Of a stretch of 64,000 bases of DNA, positions 48,501-62,156 are shown in pieces. The position numbers were made by a program, and so were the translations under genes. The number at the start of each line of letters is the position of its first letter. The stretch's first letter is position 1. The notes beneath the pieces were generated by a model. That model had not been told where the DNA came from and searched no databases. It saw nothing but the letters and a program-made list of their open reading frames with translations. Source of the DNA: Lethocerus indicus (Eukaryota; Arthropoda; Insecta; Hemiptera; Belostomatidae); assembly GCA_019843655.1 (NCBI GenBank), contig JACDQD010000103.1, forward strand, positions 6,882,001 to 6,946,000, in the 5' to 3' direction.

Positions 48501-50845
48501 CAATTTATTTTCAAGTGAAAATGTTAAAATTAATTACTTATGGTATTTTTACTTTTGTAAAAAATATTTCATTTGATTGAATATTTATTTATAATTGGGA
48601 TAAGAATGAGGTAATTACAGATTCTGCAGAACTTTTGTTCTGGCCATACCTTCTCAAGAAATACTAACTTCAGGAAAAATCATATTACCACATAGTAGTC
48701 ATAGTACAGTCTTCACCTGTTAATTCTTTTAGAATAATATAGTAAACATCCAGACATAAATATATAATACTGATGATTTCCCAGGTTTAACAAATCATAA
48801 AAACAGAAAAATGTTACGGTTATCAAAACATTATATGGAAATAAGTCATAATGGGGTAATTTCCTCAACAAGTTACATTCTTATTTAAAAATTGTTTTAA
48901 ATGTTTTATATTTGCTACATATAAGCATAATATATTTCAATATTATATACAATCTAATTTTAATATAATGGGCCATGAAGAATATCTTGAAAGAAATGAA
49001 ATATATAAAACAAAAGATACATTTGAAATGTATTTATACGTGTACATGTTTATATACATACATAAACATATGTATACATGTACATAAAATCTTTATTCGT
49101 AATATACTCCATGTCCTTAATTTAAGGAAATTATGTGAGGTTGGCAAACAATAATGAACAGATCAAATTTTAAACTTTAAATACTCATATGGAATTTAAA
49201 TGAAGATAATTGTCCTTTTGCTAAGGTTTTTGGTTTGTATGATATTAAACAAACAACTTGTCAATCAAATGCTTTATACTATCAACGAAGAATTGGCCAA
49301 CACTTATAGTTCCCTTACAATTTTCAATAAAGTAAAATCTAAATCATGTAACGAAGTTAAAAGTGGAATTTAAATTTCAACATATTAGTAAACTTTTGGT
49401 TTCATCATGCAGTATATATATGCCAACATTTAAAATTATATGATTCCCCTGATTACAATTATTAATAAAAATAAACAAATATGTTTCATCAAAGTGAATT
49501 TGAACAACTTATTCTTAAGCTAAATTTTAGAAGTCATCTAGATAATGGAACCAGGTCCCATATAAAGAAATTTCATATTCAATTTTAAAGTTACATCAGT
49601 GTTAGTTACAATACAGATACCTTTCAATTTTCAAACCGAAAAATAACGAACGGTATGAAACTGAAAATAATACATTAAATGTACATTAATATTACACGTG
49701 TATAGCTTACAATTTGTAAAAAAAAATTAAAACAAAATAAAACAAGATTATAACTTAAATGAAATAAAATTAAAGGAGTTGCATTTCTAACAAAATAAAT
49801 TTGTTTAATGAAAGATATCTACAAAAGGCATTGCACATAATTCACATGCTCAATAAGTTATTCCACCACCGCATTTCTAATTACTGTCTGGTCATTGTGT
49901 GCATCTCCCAATTTTTAATTAGTTGATCCACAGATCTCCCAGAACTGAAAATATTTCTTTCAAAGGAATGATTTTTTTACAATTTGAAATTTTAAGTATG
50001 CTCGCACAAACATTTTGTTTTATCTCATGTCCCAATGATATTTCATCAATTTCATTTAATTTGTAACATTAATCAAAGGTGATTTTTTAAAATTTTAATT
50101 TGTCAGAAGATATAATTTGCGATGTCCACACACATAAATGCAGATACATAAATTTATATTAAATATGAAAGCTGTGAACATGAGAGCCACAGTACCTTGC
50201 ACTTGTCACTCGCTTTGAGTGCAAGCACTTGTCCTCCCAGCGAAGCACCATCGTGTGAACACAAGAAAAGGCAGCAGCAGTATGAATCCAATTTTGGGTA
50301 TAAACCATATTCAAACCAAATTGTACAAAAAATATACAAATTTATTGTTCTGCACAAATATATTAATTATTCTATGTTTTTCTCGTTTCAACATAAATAT
50401 ACGAAAACAATAATGTTTTTCTCAATTTGTTTAAATTTAAACCATATATCGGGCACAAGGATATATAGGTCCGACACAGGGCACCAGTGTCTTACGCCTA
50501 ACAGTCACATCCTTGCCCCTAGGAGTATGTGCAGTCAGTCACAGCGCACAAACATTTCTAATCTAATCTCTCTCTTTCTTTTTCTTCACTAGTGAACTTG
50601 ACAGTCTTCTTTGTGTTCACAATCAAATTATCCATATATTTACATTACACAATAAGGCTTCAGTTATTGTACACTAACTGCCCCTCCACTTCTCTTAAGA
50701 ATTCATTTCTCCCTTTACATAATTACCTGTTTAAGACTAGAACTCACTGTGTTCAACACACACAATACACATCTTCCCTCCATTGTAACCCCTCTGCCTC
50801 TGTTTCTTTTATGTACCAGCCAGGATCCACACATTTCTCACAAGG
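45541..50845. other. 5.3-kb gene-free region between kinesin-6 and SCAF8
   Basis: The 5' side of the kinesin (just above 45540) should contain its non-coding exon and promoter; the part next to 50845 should be a long 3' UTR of SCAF8. ORFs here are short, AT-driven and resemble no family. No tRNA, rRNA or array was recognised. Confidence 0.6.
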
Positions 50846-53800
50846 CTAGTGTGATGTTGTTTCTTCATTCGCTACCTGATCACTAGTACCACTACTTGTT
50901 GTAACTGCATCGGCAGAACCTTCTTTGGAGGTAGAAGGTTCCGAGCTATCCGATGAAGTTCCAGTAGTACTAGTGTTAGTAATAGGAGTGGTAGATAAAG
51001 ATACAGTAGAAGTAGTAACCGAAGTAGTATTTGAAATTTCGGTATTAGAAATAGTGTCAGTAACTTTATCTGCTGTAGATGTAGTTTCTGCGGAACTGTC
51101 CTGAGGCTCTTCTTTAACAGATGGCACTGGTTCCTCTCCAGGAGGCGTAATTTCTTCTGAATTGTCCTTTTGTGCTTCTGATGTTCCCAAATCACCATTG
51201 CTGTTGCAATTGGAAGTTTTAACTTCATTTTTTTGGTCTTCGACAGGAGTGCTCCAACGTGATGACTTCCTTTCTTCTTCCGGTCCAGCACCACTCCACC
51301 GCAGTCTCGGCTCTTCCCATCTCCTGTCCCTTGGTAAAGGAGGAGGAGTGCTGTACCGACCTCCTCTTCCACGTGGACTTGGTGGAGGGAACCCTCTCAT
51401 AGAGAACCCAAGTCCCTCTATACGGTTACCTGAAAACATCCCAGATTTTATCAATCATAATCTCTCAACATTTATATAAAACATTTGTTGTACAAAAAAC
51501 TAATTGTATATGAAATTAATAGAAATGTCATTTTTGTCCTCAAATGTAGATATTTTTGTAAATTTCATTTTTATTTCAAAACCTCTTTATATAGATGCAT
51601 GTGTGTGTGTGTATATAAATTAATTATTATAGAGATAAAATCTATTATTATAAAGATAAAAGAAGGAAAATCAATGGGAGATTTTAGCATCTGCAGGACT
51701 ATCCCGGGGTGAGGCCCCCGGGATAAATATATAATTAAAAAAAATACAAAAATAAGTGTTATTATAACAAAATACATAAATGGATGAACTATTTTACAAA
51801 CCTGGGCGAAGACCCCTCAACCCCATCATTCCTGGTCCTGGAGGATGTCCTCTGGGACCAAACATGGGACCTACATAAGATGATAATTATTTATTTATCC
51901 CACTACGTAAAATAAAATCAAAACAAATATCTATTGATCCGATTAAAGAATGTTACCATTTGGTGTTCGTAGTAATGGTCGAGGGGAAGATCTGGGTGGC
52001 ATTCCACTTGCTCCTCTAGGGAAGAAACCGTGTCCACCTCGAGGGGTATTTAACATAGGAGGTGGGAAATTTAAAATATCATCTCTGTCATCTACACCAC
52101 GATCATCTCGATCTACAGGACCAAAACCGCAGTTTCCCCCACCATTCGGTCCACTATAATGACCCATTAAACTTCCACCTGCAACACCTACAATATTAGA
52201 TTTATAACAACATTACCTCCATGAACAGCAATTAGATTTTATGATAAACACCCATAGATATGGGACTCCACACAGAAGCATTAACTATCTTTTTTTGTTA
52301 CACCTTTCATGTATGTACATAATATGTAAGTTGCAATTAAAAACTAAGGTCCAATATGCTTGATCTAATCTGACCTTAACCCACGGACAGAAAAGTTCCC
52401 AGGGTTTGTAATTTCTATGGTGAGAATCAAACTTAGGATGCTTTTGACCCTAATGCACTAAGCTATTGTCCCCATCTATTAGTTAGTTTTAATCCTACCA
52501 TACATCATATTACATTGGTATTTTCCAAAGAATCATGCTGTAAAACGAACATAATATTGTATCCTCTTGAATTTTATATAATGGATTCAGAGGAAAATGA
52601 GATAAGAAAGAAATTCTGGTCATGTGTAGGGTGTGTAGCTAAGATGATATAGCACAAAACTAGAATTCCAGAGAATTCATAGGATCTAGAGACTCAATCT
52701 GTGTCAAGATAAGTTTATTCATATATGGATCATGAGAAGCCAAATACTTAATTAAAATTTATATGATTTAAAATTCATATGATGTATTCACTAAAAGGTT
52801 CTTCTTACTTATGAGATTTCTATTAGGAGGACCCTGATAGTGATGATCTGGTGGAAGTGGTGGAAGGTTAATTAAATGTCTATCACTACCTTCCTTATGC
52901 ATTAATCGAACAGAATTTTCCACATTTGGACTTCTTAGCTGCCTATCGTTCCTAGAAAAGTAATTATAAGTTACAGAGTTAATTATTTTAACTTCAAGAA
53001 AGGTTTATCACAAAGTATATTTTGTGTTCTTATTTTAGAACATGAAATTCATAATATAATGAATACAATTTTTATAATTTAATAAACAATTATTTCTCCA
53101 AAAAGTGTTAAATTTGTCTTTTGGTCTGACCTATCTGCTGATGTGGACAGTTCATCTCCCCATCTGTTAATTCTTGGTTTACCCCAATCCCTCCTCCTTC
53201 CACCTCTCCTGTCTTCAATGGGGGATTCTCTTCTTTTTTTCCTCATAACATCATCTATTTCATCCACTTGTTCTGTCCTCATATCTACATCTCCTACACG
53301 ACTGCTGTCGGATTTATCAGATTTATCTTTAACATTCTGGCCGTCATTTTCTCCTGATTTTGTTTTCTCATTTGAATTTTGAACCTTAGTCTCAAAATCT
53401 AATTTTTCAGTAGAATTATTATTATTAGTTTGATTGAAACTTGTTGGTATTTGTGATACACTCATCGGTTGCTGTGGCAACTGTACTAAAGGTAAACCGC
53501 CGAATGGAGTACCCCCTTGACCAAATCCACTAGTCACAATTGAATTCATGAGGCTCAATCTGCAATAAAAAAAATTATATTTGAAACACATAAATATAAT
53601 ATTAATAATAGGCACTGTTCCATTATAACCCCTCCCACTTTCCACATACTCTTGATTGTATATGTAATACATTACAATAGGTAAACAGATCTAAATATTT
53701 CTGTCACTGTATTTATGCATGTTACAGATACCCCATTAGCTGAAACATTATAGCAACTATGAATGTTAAAATAATATGTTGAAACTTACTATAACAAAAC

Positions 53801-56800
53801 ATTATAGAAACTTACCCTTGTGCTGTACTTGTTATACTAGGATCTTTAACTACTGATTCAGTTTCATTCAAATCATCTACATCCATTTCAGCTGGGCCTT
53901 TATTCTGACCAAGGAGTCCAGAATTCATACCTAGATGGCAAACAAAATTACATTAATATAATCAATTAATGTTCAATTATTTGCATTATATATCCTTTAT
54001 ACAAAATTTCATCGTGCAAAATCATGACTGCCCCTCTACAATGAATACCTATATTCTTCTCATAGTCATTATGGGTATTTTTAAATTGAGTGATTTATCT
54101 AAAATACTATATACACAACTATATAACGTCTGATCTGTAGCACTCAGACACAGCATAATTCACTTTTCTCAAAATTAGAAACCAATAAATTATATTAACT
54201 ATTAACTACTTTAGCCAAGTTAAATTCTTAAAAAGGGAAAAGATTATATCTTTATGGCACATCAGCTATAAGCATGAAGCTCCTATATGATGATATGTAT
54301 ATATAACTGTTGCATGTAATAAGCTAATTAAATCTTATGTATTATAGATGAAATTTTAATCAATGACAAAAAGCACAGACCACATTATTCACAAAAAGAA
54401 GACCAAATGCAACTCTTCATACTTCATAAGACCTATGGCTGTCCCCCTTGGAGTTTCACTGCAGGATACAATTATAAACATAGGCAGATATTTATTCATT
54501 AAGGATTTTGTTACTTGAAAGTCACAATAATGCAAAATGAACACAAAATACTACACATTAAAAATATATGGCGTTGAAAACTTAATTATCCACTAGCGGC
54601 AATCAAATGTGAGACAGTAAGAGCAAGGGCTGTTATGCACTTAATTGTAATTTAAATTAATTTCTAGAATACTGTGTTTCAATAATTTAGAAATTCCCCT
54701 CAAAGACAAACTAGATTTTCAATTAAAATTGGATACTACCTGAAAGTGGGACAGGAATACCAAAAGGGTTGACCATTGAAGCCAAATGATCTGGGAAGGT
54801 ATCAGCTGTATTTGGTGGTGGTACACCCAGCTGAGGTAGTGAAGCTTTCCCTTTATCTTGCTGACCTGCAGCTGCACCACCCCCACTTCCCAGAAGTACT
54901 GCAATAACAAAAATTAAATAAACTCACATTCCTCTGATTTTATTATTTCATTAATAGTATAGAAAAACTTATTATTATTGAAAACATTGACTTTTTAGCT
55001 GTTATCGCTAACACAAAATTACATTTTCGGGCATACATTTATTAAATGACCATTTCGTGTTTTACAACTTTATGGTTTAGTTCAAAACCTAATGAAAAAT
55101 ATCATAATGATAATGAACATAATACCAGTAACACAACACATAATATAAATCATTTTAGAACACTTGTAACATCAAATTAATCTTTTCACTTGGTAGATAA
55201 TTAACAACTGACTTAGTTTAATAAAGGATTAAGAGCTCTTTGTATTTTACATACGAGCTTTAATGTTTACATACAAGGTGGGTTAAAAGGAGAAGCAGGC
55301 ATCCTGGGGACCATTTGCTGAGGCATCATCAATGGAGGTGGTACTCCCAATGGAACATTCCCAATTAATCCAGGTGGACCAATGGGTCCTGGCATTCCCA
55401 TTGGACCCATTAATCCTACATTATCTATAACATCAATTTTAAATTGATAAAAATAAAACAGAAAAAATACCAATATTTGTATATAAGTTGTTTAAAATAC
55501 AGCCTTTTTAAAAACAATTTGATTAAAAAATGTTGATGAAAATATCTTTGTGATTTTTGTTAGCATAAAATATACCATTAATAATCAGACAAATTACTGA
55601 ATTGAAGACGTACAGCCAAAGTAAATTAACATCAATGTCAATGTATAAACTCAACCAATTATCAAGTTTGCAAAATACTAATGATATTTAAAAATATAAA
55701 AATTGCTCCTTACTTGGAGGTAAAGCGAAGGGAGGAATGATACTCATAGGAGGAGGTATATTAGCTTGTGATACAGGAGTTGGTGTATCAGGTATAGGTA
55801 TAAAACCCGGTAAAGTTGGTGGGTTGGGCATTGGAATGTCCAATTCTGGTTGAAGTGGGACCAAGTTTCCTCCACTATTCTCTTCAATTTTATCCTGAGC
55901 AATTCCTCCATTACCATTCCCATTATTTCCCTCTTGTCTGTCTTTTTCTCTCTTTGTACTCATTTTTTCTAAAGAAATGTAAAAAACAATAAAATGTAAT
56001 GGAATAATTATAATATGATATAAATACATCTTGTATCATTAGAAACAGAGAAAATTCATATTGCACAATAAAATTGTATAACGTACTAAAAGTATACACT
56101 GTGTGGTGGAATTGTTTGATATATCACTGAATATCATGAAGATACATACCCTTGAGCCAATCAGGATAAGATTCTTCATCCAACATACCACCATCTTCAA
56201 GAAGTTCAAAATCAGTATCCGGTGAAAGTTTGTTCCAGGGTATATATGAAACACCCTGTTCTACTTCCCAGTAGTCTTTCCATTCCCTGTCCTTCATTCC
56301 TTTTCCTGGTGCCCAAGCAATCTAATGAAATCAACATTTAGTTTTTAAATCTTCAATGGCAGTATATAACAATACAATTTGGCGAGCATATTTCATTCAA
56401 AATAAATTAAATGCAAACACAAACAAGGGCGAAGAAGAAGGTAAAGATAGGGGATAAAAGATTACCGTAATAGCTTTTCCTTGAAGTTTGTAATGTTTAA
56501 GCTGTTGTAGTGCTCTGAATGCATCTTGTCTTCTGTTCATACAAACAAAGGCACAGCCACGAGGAGGTATAAGATTAATGGAGACTATATCACCATACTC
56601 TCCAAATGTATCTGAAAGTTCTTCTTGTTGTACCAACTTTGATAAATGTCCAATCCAAAGAGTGGTGCTGCAAACTAAACAAACAATGATTTCTTGAACA
56701 TGGAATATCATAGTGTGCATAAAAGTCAAAAGTTATATAGAGAAGATAAATACTAAACTAAAATAAATTGTCAAAAGTATATAGAATTTATTCTATTTTA

Positions 56801-57440
56801 CCTGCCAGATGATTCTTTTTTGAAGGAGGAAGCCCTTTTCTCCTCCTTTCCCTCTCTCTTTCTCTTTCCACTTCCCTCTGTTTTCTGCCATCCCAATCTC
56901 TATCGTAATCACGATCTCTGTCTCTGTCATTTGATCGTGACCTGCAGATGTAAATAAGAATTAATTTAGACAGAAATTTCCTGCCGATATTTTATCTCAT
57001 AATGCTATACAAGTTTATGAATTGATACTTGAATTAGTTTTTGTTCGGGTTGCATACCTTCTACGTCTTGATCTGGAACGCGATCGCGCCCGGCCTCTAG
57101 AACGCGATCTTGACCTTCGTCTCCTTCGTGGAGGCGAATCTCTACCGGGAGATTCCATCCTTAAGTCTATGATTTCTACTACATTACCGCTATCCTGATT
57201 ACCCATACGTTGCTGAGGTAGTTGCCTAAACATATGACACAAATGTACAATAATTCATTAGATACTAATTTGAAAACAGTTACTTAAGTTAAAGATGATT
57301 TTGTAATAAATTGTACGCACACATTTATTTACATGCGCGTAAGGAATTTTTGAATATCGATGTTCAAATACCACATTTTATATGGGATAAAGGATGAAAT
57401 ATTTTATATAAAGTCACACTCAATAGCCCGAGCCATCAAT

Positions 57441-57478
<38 letters not shown>

Positions 57479-60298
57479 TAATTCACTAACCAGTCTTTTG
57501 TTTTTATGTTTCAATAGATTAACCTAAGCTTTATACTTTTTCTGTAAAAAAAAGGAATATGTGTCTGAGGATTATTAATTCATTGAAGCATCACTTGGGG
57601 CCACTGTTTCACTGACTATGATTAATTCAAATGGTTTGATACAAACCTGTTGGCTCTCTCGTCGTAATCAACAGGCCTGTCGACTTCGTCGCCGGGTGTA
57701 TTTCCGAAGAGTGTGGAGGGCGGCGGCGGGCCCGCAGGTGGCTGAATGCACTGAGGCGGGGCGACGGGCTGAGGCGGCGGCTGCGGCGGCTGCAGCATCT
57801 GCTGCAGAGAGAGACAATCTGCCGGCCCGCTCACACTCCCTCCGCCTCCACTCACAGGCTTGAAGTCACACTCGGACGCAAACGGCAGTTTCTGTAACAC
57901 GAACCACCTTCAGATTTTCAGTTTAGCAAAAATAATTGAGATAACTAAAGTATTATTTTAATATTATTTTATAATTGCAATGCGTGAATTGAATTAAAAC
58001 TGGGATTTTTTTTATACCGTATTTATATATGACACCGAAATGTGCAGTTTTGTTACGTGAGGAAGTGGAGTGTTGTTACACCAATAATAATTTTTGAAGG
58101 TAGCAGTCAAGTTCAATATGAGATTTGTAATATGCGAAGCACAATTTCAAACCTAGAATTGAAACTAAACAAAATATAAATTTAATTGCGATGATAAATA
58201 TTACTTACCGGTACAGTTTGAGCCAGATGTTTGTCAAATTCCTCTTCTTGATGACGCATTTCTTGTAACCTTCTCATTTTTTCTTCTATATCCTGTTGCT
58301 GCCGTGTTGCCATTTGCTGTTGCAATGTTTGAAGCTGCCTGAGGACTTCAGGATTGGAAAGTATGCTAAATAAAACAAATTGCGTAGTTTTAAGAAGATG
58401 AACAACTCTTTAATGAATGATCAGTGTAAAGCTGTAATGACATTCACAGCATACATGTTTAATGACATGCGTTATAACTTAAATAAAAATGTCGGGTAAA
58501 CGCACCTGGTAAGGGAATCGATGCTTGGTAATGGTGTTTGTGTTTGTGCTGGAGGTTGTGGTGAAGACGTTTCTTCGTCCTCCTCTTCCCCATAATCAAA
58601 GTCTAAAAGCTTTTTGTCAAATTTGACCTATAAAGAAGGCGAATAGTCTTTAATTCAATAACAATGAAGAAAAGAAATATATAGCGCAGAAGGGAAATTA
58701 TAAAATTCCTATCACATGAAAGCATTAACAAGCTAAAATGCCTCAAGCAAACAGTAAAATAATAGGTGGCTTACAGTGTCATCTTTTTTATCTTTTATTT
58801 GTTGATTGTTCGATTCCGAAATTATGTTCTGAAGGCTCTGCAACTGTTGAATAATGTTTGGATCAAAACTGCCTGAACTTCCTGGCTGTAAAATAAACAT
58901 TCCATGAGAACATTCTCAGACAGAATTTTTCTCTAAAACCTGGGTATATTATCTAATTTCACTCATATATTATCTGACAGTACTGACCTATTAACTTCCT
59001 TATATTCAAAATATTTTTGAAAAATAAATACATCCACAGACAATACTACATGTAATTACTATACTCCTCATTCCCAATTATGCCTTTCATAAATTAAATA
59101 ATTATGATTTAATTAACTTATACTTACTACTTTGTTGGATGTGGGAGCTGTTACAGGTTGAGGAGTAGATGAGTTGTTTGTATCAACTGTGTGACTGATC
59201 CATGATTGGTCCTTTACTGGTGATGGTTTTGATTCAGCTGTGAATTAATACAAATACAATTAGACAATAATATAAGTACAAGTATGTCATATAAATATAT
59301 AATAGCGCTTGTATTTAACAACATCACTATAGAACCCCCACCAACTCTATTACTAATGGCCAGATTGCAGGTTTTCTCTTGTCCTGTTTCTCCTGTCTGT
59401 ATACTTCTTAAGACAGACAATTCAGAAATTGTTTATAGAATGTATCATATAGTTTAAATACACAAGAATCTAACAGCAAAGAATAAAGTAAAATGTAACC
59501 TACCAAGATTTCTTGATTGTGCTGTAGGGTTTGGAGGTGTCTTCAGCTGTACACCATTACTGGCCACAAGATCCTTATTGGCTAAACTTGCCATGTCCAG
59601 AAGAGGCTGAATCACCTCGGGTGTGAAAACTTGGTTTTTCTGCCATAAGTTCAACACCCTTACAATTTTTCCCTGAATATAAAATAATAATCAAATGAAC
59701 AATACAAAGTTACAGTGAACTATTACAATGATTCTTGATATTGAATATCCTCAAAATATTTATAATAAATAAGGAACAATAGTTTGATAATTTCTTTTTC
59801 AAATCATTATTTCAATTCCTCTATTAAGAGGTTTGGCCTACCTCAAAAAAAATTGTGTAGATTTTTTTCTCTCAACATTACTGATACATCGGCAGCATTT
59901 GTGACACAGTGTGAGCAAGCTTATGTTATCTCCTATCACTGTCCTTACTTACAACTAACTTACAAACTAACATCCACGACATACAGGCGGATTGGAACCG
60001 CCCACCTCTGGGTCCCAAGGCGCACACTCAACACCCTGGGCCTGAATTTTATTTATATTTATATAAATGAAGTAACAAAAAACATTCTTATAATTAATAT
60101 TCTTACTTTATCGTCATGTGGACAGTTAAACAGATGAACAAATGTGTTCTGGATGTTCCTGGCAAATCGAGGGGCAAATACATCTTTCTCAGCTGTGAAC
60201 TGATGCCGTGACTGCCGAACTATGGAGTCGATGACATACAACCCAGGAACCTTATATTCCGGTTTACACTGCACAAGGACAAGGAAAATGTCATTCTG

Positions 60299-60335
<37 letters not shown>

Positions 60336-62156
60336 AACCAAAAATATAAATCAGAAATTATAATGCTAAGAAATACCTTCTGAATGAACTTCTCCACACT
60401 TTGGACGACATGCTTATAAAACTTTATAGCTTTGATAGCAGTTCTTGTTATTGAAGTCATTTTCGCCTTTGATATAGGTGGGCGTGTCTCGTACAGAGAC
60501 GAGAGCTGTTAAACAAAATGTAGAATTAAAACAAGCTCGAGAACAATTATACACACATAATATTGTTACATTGAATAAAAAGGTTTGCATAATTTTTTTT
60601 AAAGGATAACGTGGAGATCCAAATAGCAAACTATGATCTGTTCAACTTATCGATGAACTCAAATTCATAATAAGCTTTCATTTTAAAAGGCTCAACAGTT
60701 TAAATAATACTCCTGTTTGCCTTATGAAACATAAATTATTCAGAATTATTAGCACCTAAATTAATGACTCATCAGGCCTTATCGATGACACAAAAACTGT
60801 TTCATATTGGAAACACTTCACAAGATACAGTTGCTGAATTATAAAAAAGAAAAAGGAGAAACTGAAAATAGTGTTAGAATGAGTAAAAGAGAAACAACTG
60901 TTTAAACAATAAAATAGAAAACAAATTTTGATTTTACGAATTACTGTTTAAAAGTAGCTGCAATGAGTATGATGAGCAGTACTCCAAGTTTAAAGAATAC
61001 TAAACACTAAATATCAGCTACAAAAACTAATTATTGTAAAATTATCAATTTCAAAAAGTAAAAGATTTTATTTTAACAATAAAATCAACTGTCTTTTTAT
61101 TTTTTTTAAGGACCAAACGTTCATGTAATTGAATGCTACTTTTAAGTCCAAACAGGAGTACAGTTATAAAAGTGTTATATGTAAATAGGAATTTCAATAA
61201 AACTTCAACTATATGCTTACAAGTTAAGATAAAAATTTGGCCGCTGAATAAGTGAACATTCACATTTTAGTAACAAGACACATATCTATATCTGAATGCG
61301 TAAGTACATTTTGCATAAATCAAGTCAGTATTTTAAAGTGTTTTAATATAGAGGGTTAATAAGATATAAAAAATATTTTATGGGTCCAACACAAAACCAT
61401 AAAAATATTACAGAAATGTACATATTACAGAATCCATGAAGAGTGTTTGAAACAATTCAATCAATATGACAAATTTTCATTTATAATAATAACTTGTAAT
61501 AAACATATCTAAGTTAAGAATCATACTAAAAAAAATATAATGAAACTATAGTTTTTATAATTTAAAACTCAGTGTTACACAAAAGAATAATGATTTTCTT
61601 TTAGTATACTGCCAATTTCATCTAAAATATATATTAACACGAACAAAAATGTAATTATAAAACAGGTGAAAAGTCATAACAATGTTCCATTATAGCACAA
61701 TCCAATAAGTATCAATCAGATAGATAATTATAATGAAAGTAGAAGAAAATATATTATTTATTGGATAAACTGTTTACACAATTCAAATAATCTTGTTTGT
61801 TAAAATTGGTCTGTAATAATTCTGTGTTTAGGTTCATCAGTGGATTTTAAATTACGTTAACTGGATCTGTCATTACTGGTATTAGCCCTTAAATGGTCTA
61901 TGGCGTTTGGTTATTGTATTTGATTAGGGTTACTGTAGCCCTTTAGAGAATATAACCTTCGTCCAGTATTTCTGTATTAAAATATTCGCTTAATCTTTTA
62001 AACAAATTAAAGATCACTAACATATCGGTATATGCCAATATTGCCAGATTACGAATTTACTAAAGTAGTCGTAACCAGCAGAATACTTGGATTTAAAAGG
62101 ATACAAGCAAAGTAGGGTGAACTCACCTCGGAATTGAACAATTTGACCGCCTCCAT
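50846..62156 (-). CDS. SCAF8: SCAF4/SCAF8-like CTD-interacting SR-related factor
   Basis: Minus-strand exons: 62127-62156, 60377-60505, 60107-60268, 59504-59672, 59128-59237, 58775-58885, 58506-58627, 58209-58365, 57647-57891, 57058-57225, 56802-56941, 56466-56674, 56150-56321, 55714-55968, 55275-55424, 54740-54898, 53816-53930, 53131-53559, 52809-52951, 51957-52187, 51802-51870, 50846-51429. Phases agree; 1352 aa. An N-terminal CID (MEAVKLFNSELSSLYETRPP...) is followed by Gln-rich and Pro-rich stretches, an RS segment (about 445-468), an RRM (about 516-585; LWIGHLSKLV and RGCAFVCM as RNP motifs) and a Pro/Gly/Met-rich tail ending in Ser/Thr-rich sequence. SCAF4 and SCAF8 bind the phosphorylated CTD of RNA polymerase II and suppress early polyadenylation. 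Insects usually have one homologue, so the 4/8 choice is arbitrary. Exon 20 has two in-frame acceptors 9 nt apart. Confidence 0.93.
52370..52480 (-). mobile_element. tRNA-derived SINE fragment
   Basis: Read on the minus strand it has an A-box-like TAGCTTAGTGCATTA (52451-52465) and a B-box-like GTTTGATTCTC (52422-52432) at tRNA spacing, followed by a non-tRNA tail. It lies in the SCAF8 intron 52188-52808. It is not a functional tRNA: no complete cloverleaf is seen. Confidence 0.6.
57442..57474. repeat. (AT)n microsatellite
   Basis: AT dinucleotide run directly beside the kinesin exon relic at 57480. Confidence 0.95.
57480..57553 (-). pseudogene. Decayed copy of kinesin-6 exon 23 with flanking splice sites
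   Basis: About 74 bp align with 37514-37588 of the kinesin gene at an estimated 80-85% identity, with a one-base gap. The shared blocks include CTTTTGTTTTTAT, TTTCAATA and TTTATACTTTT. Both the acceptor side (CTGTAAAAAAAA on the plus strand) and the donor side (ACTAACCAG) are retained. On the minus strand the copy reads AAA AAG TAT AAA GCT TAG, so a stop breaks the frame. It sits in the SCAF8 intron 57226-57646. Confidence 0.68.
59889..60047 (-). mobile_element. Probable tRNA-related SINE
   Basis: Minus strand shows GGTTCCAATCC (59989-59999), a B-box match, within a GC-rich block (GGGACCCAGAGGTGGGCGG) that stands out from AT-rich intron sequence. The A box is less clear. It lies in the SCAF8 intron 59673-60106. 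Confidence 0.4.
60301..60333. repeat. (AT)n microsatellite
   Basis: AT dinucleotide run in the SCAF8 intron 60269-60376. Confidence 0.95.
60506..62126 (-). other. SCAF8 first intron
   Basis: 1.6-kb intron separating the 10-codon first coding exon from the rest of the CID. AT-rich, with no gene or recognised repeat inside. Confidence 0.8.

Noticed and set aside
50197..50592. 131-codon plus-strand ORF
   Set aside because: Lies in the presumed SCAF8 3' UTR, has no recognisable domain, and composition is typical of chance ORFs.
50872..51372. 166-codon minus-strand ORF rich in Leu
   Set aside because: Frame-shifted shadow of the last SCAF8 exon, whose Ser/Thr-rich frame fits the upstream phase and ends in a stop.
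52422..52465. Functional tRNA gene on the minus strand
   Set aside because: A and B boxes are present but no closed acceptor stem; it fits a SINE head better.
57618..57863. 81-codon Arg/Ala-rich plus-strand ORF
   Set aside because: Shadow of the GC-rich proline/glutamine exon 9 of SCAF8.
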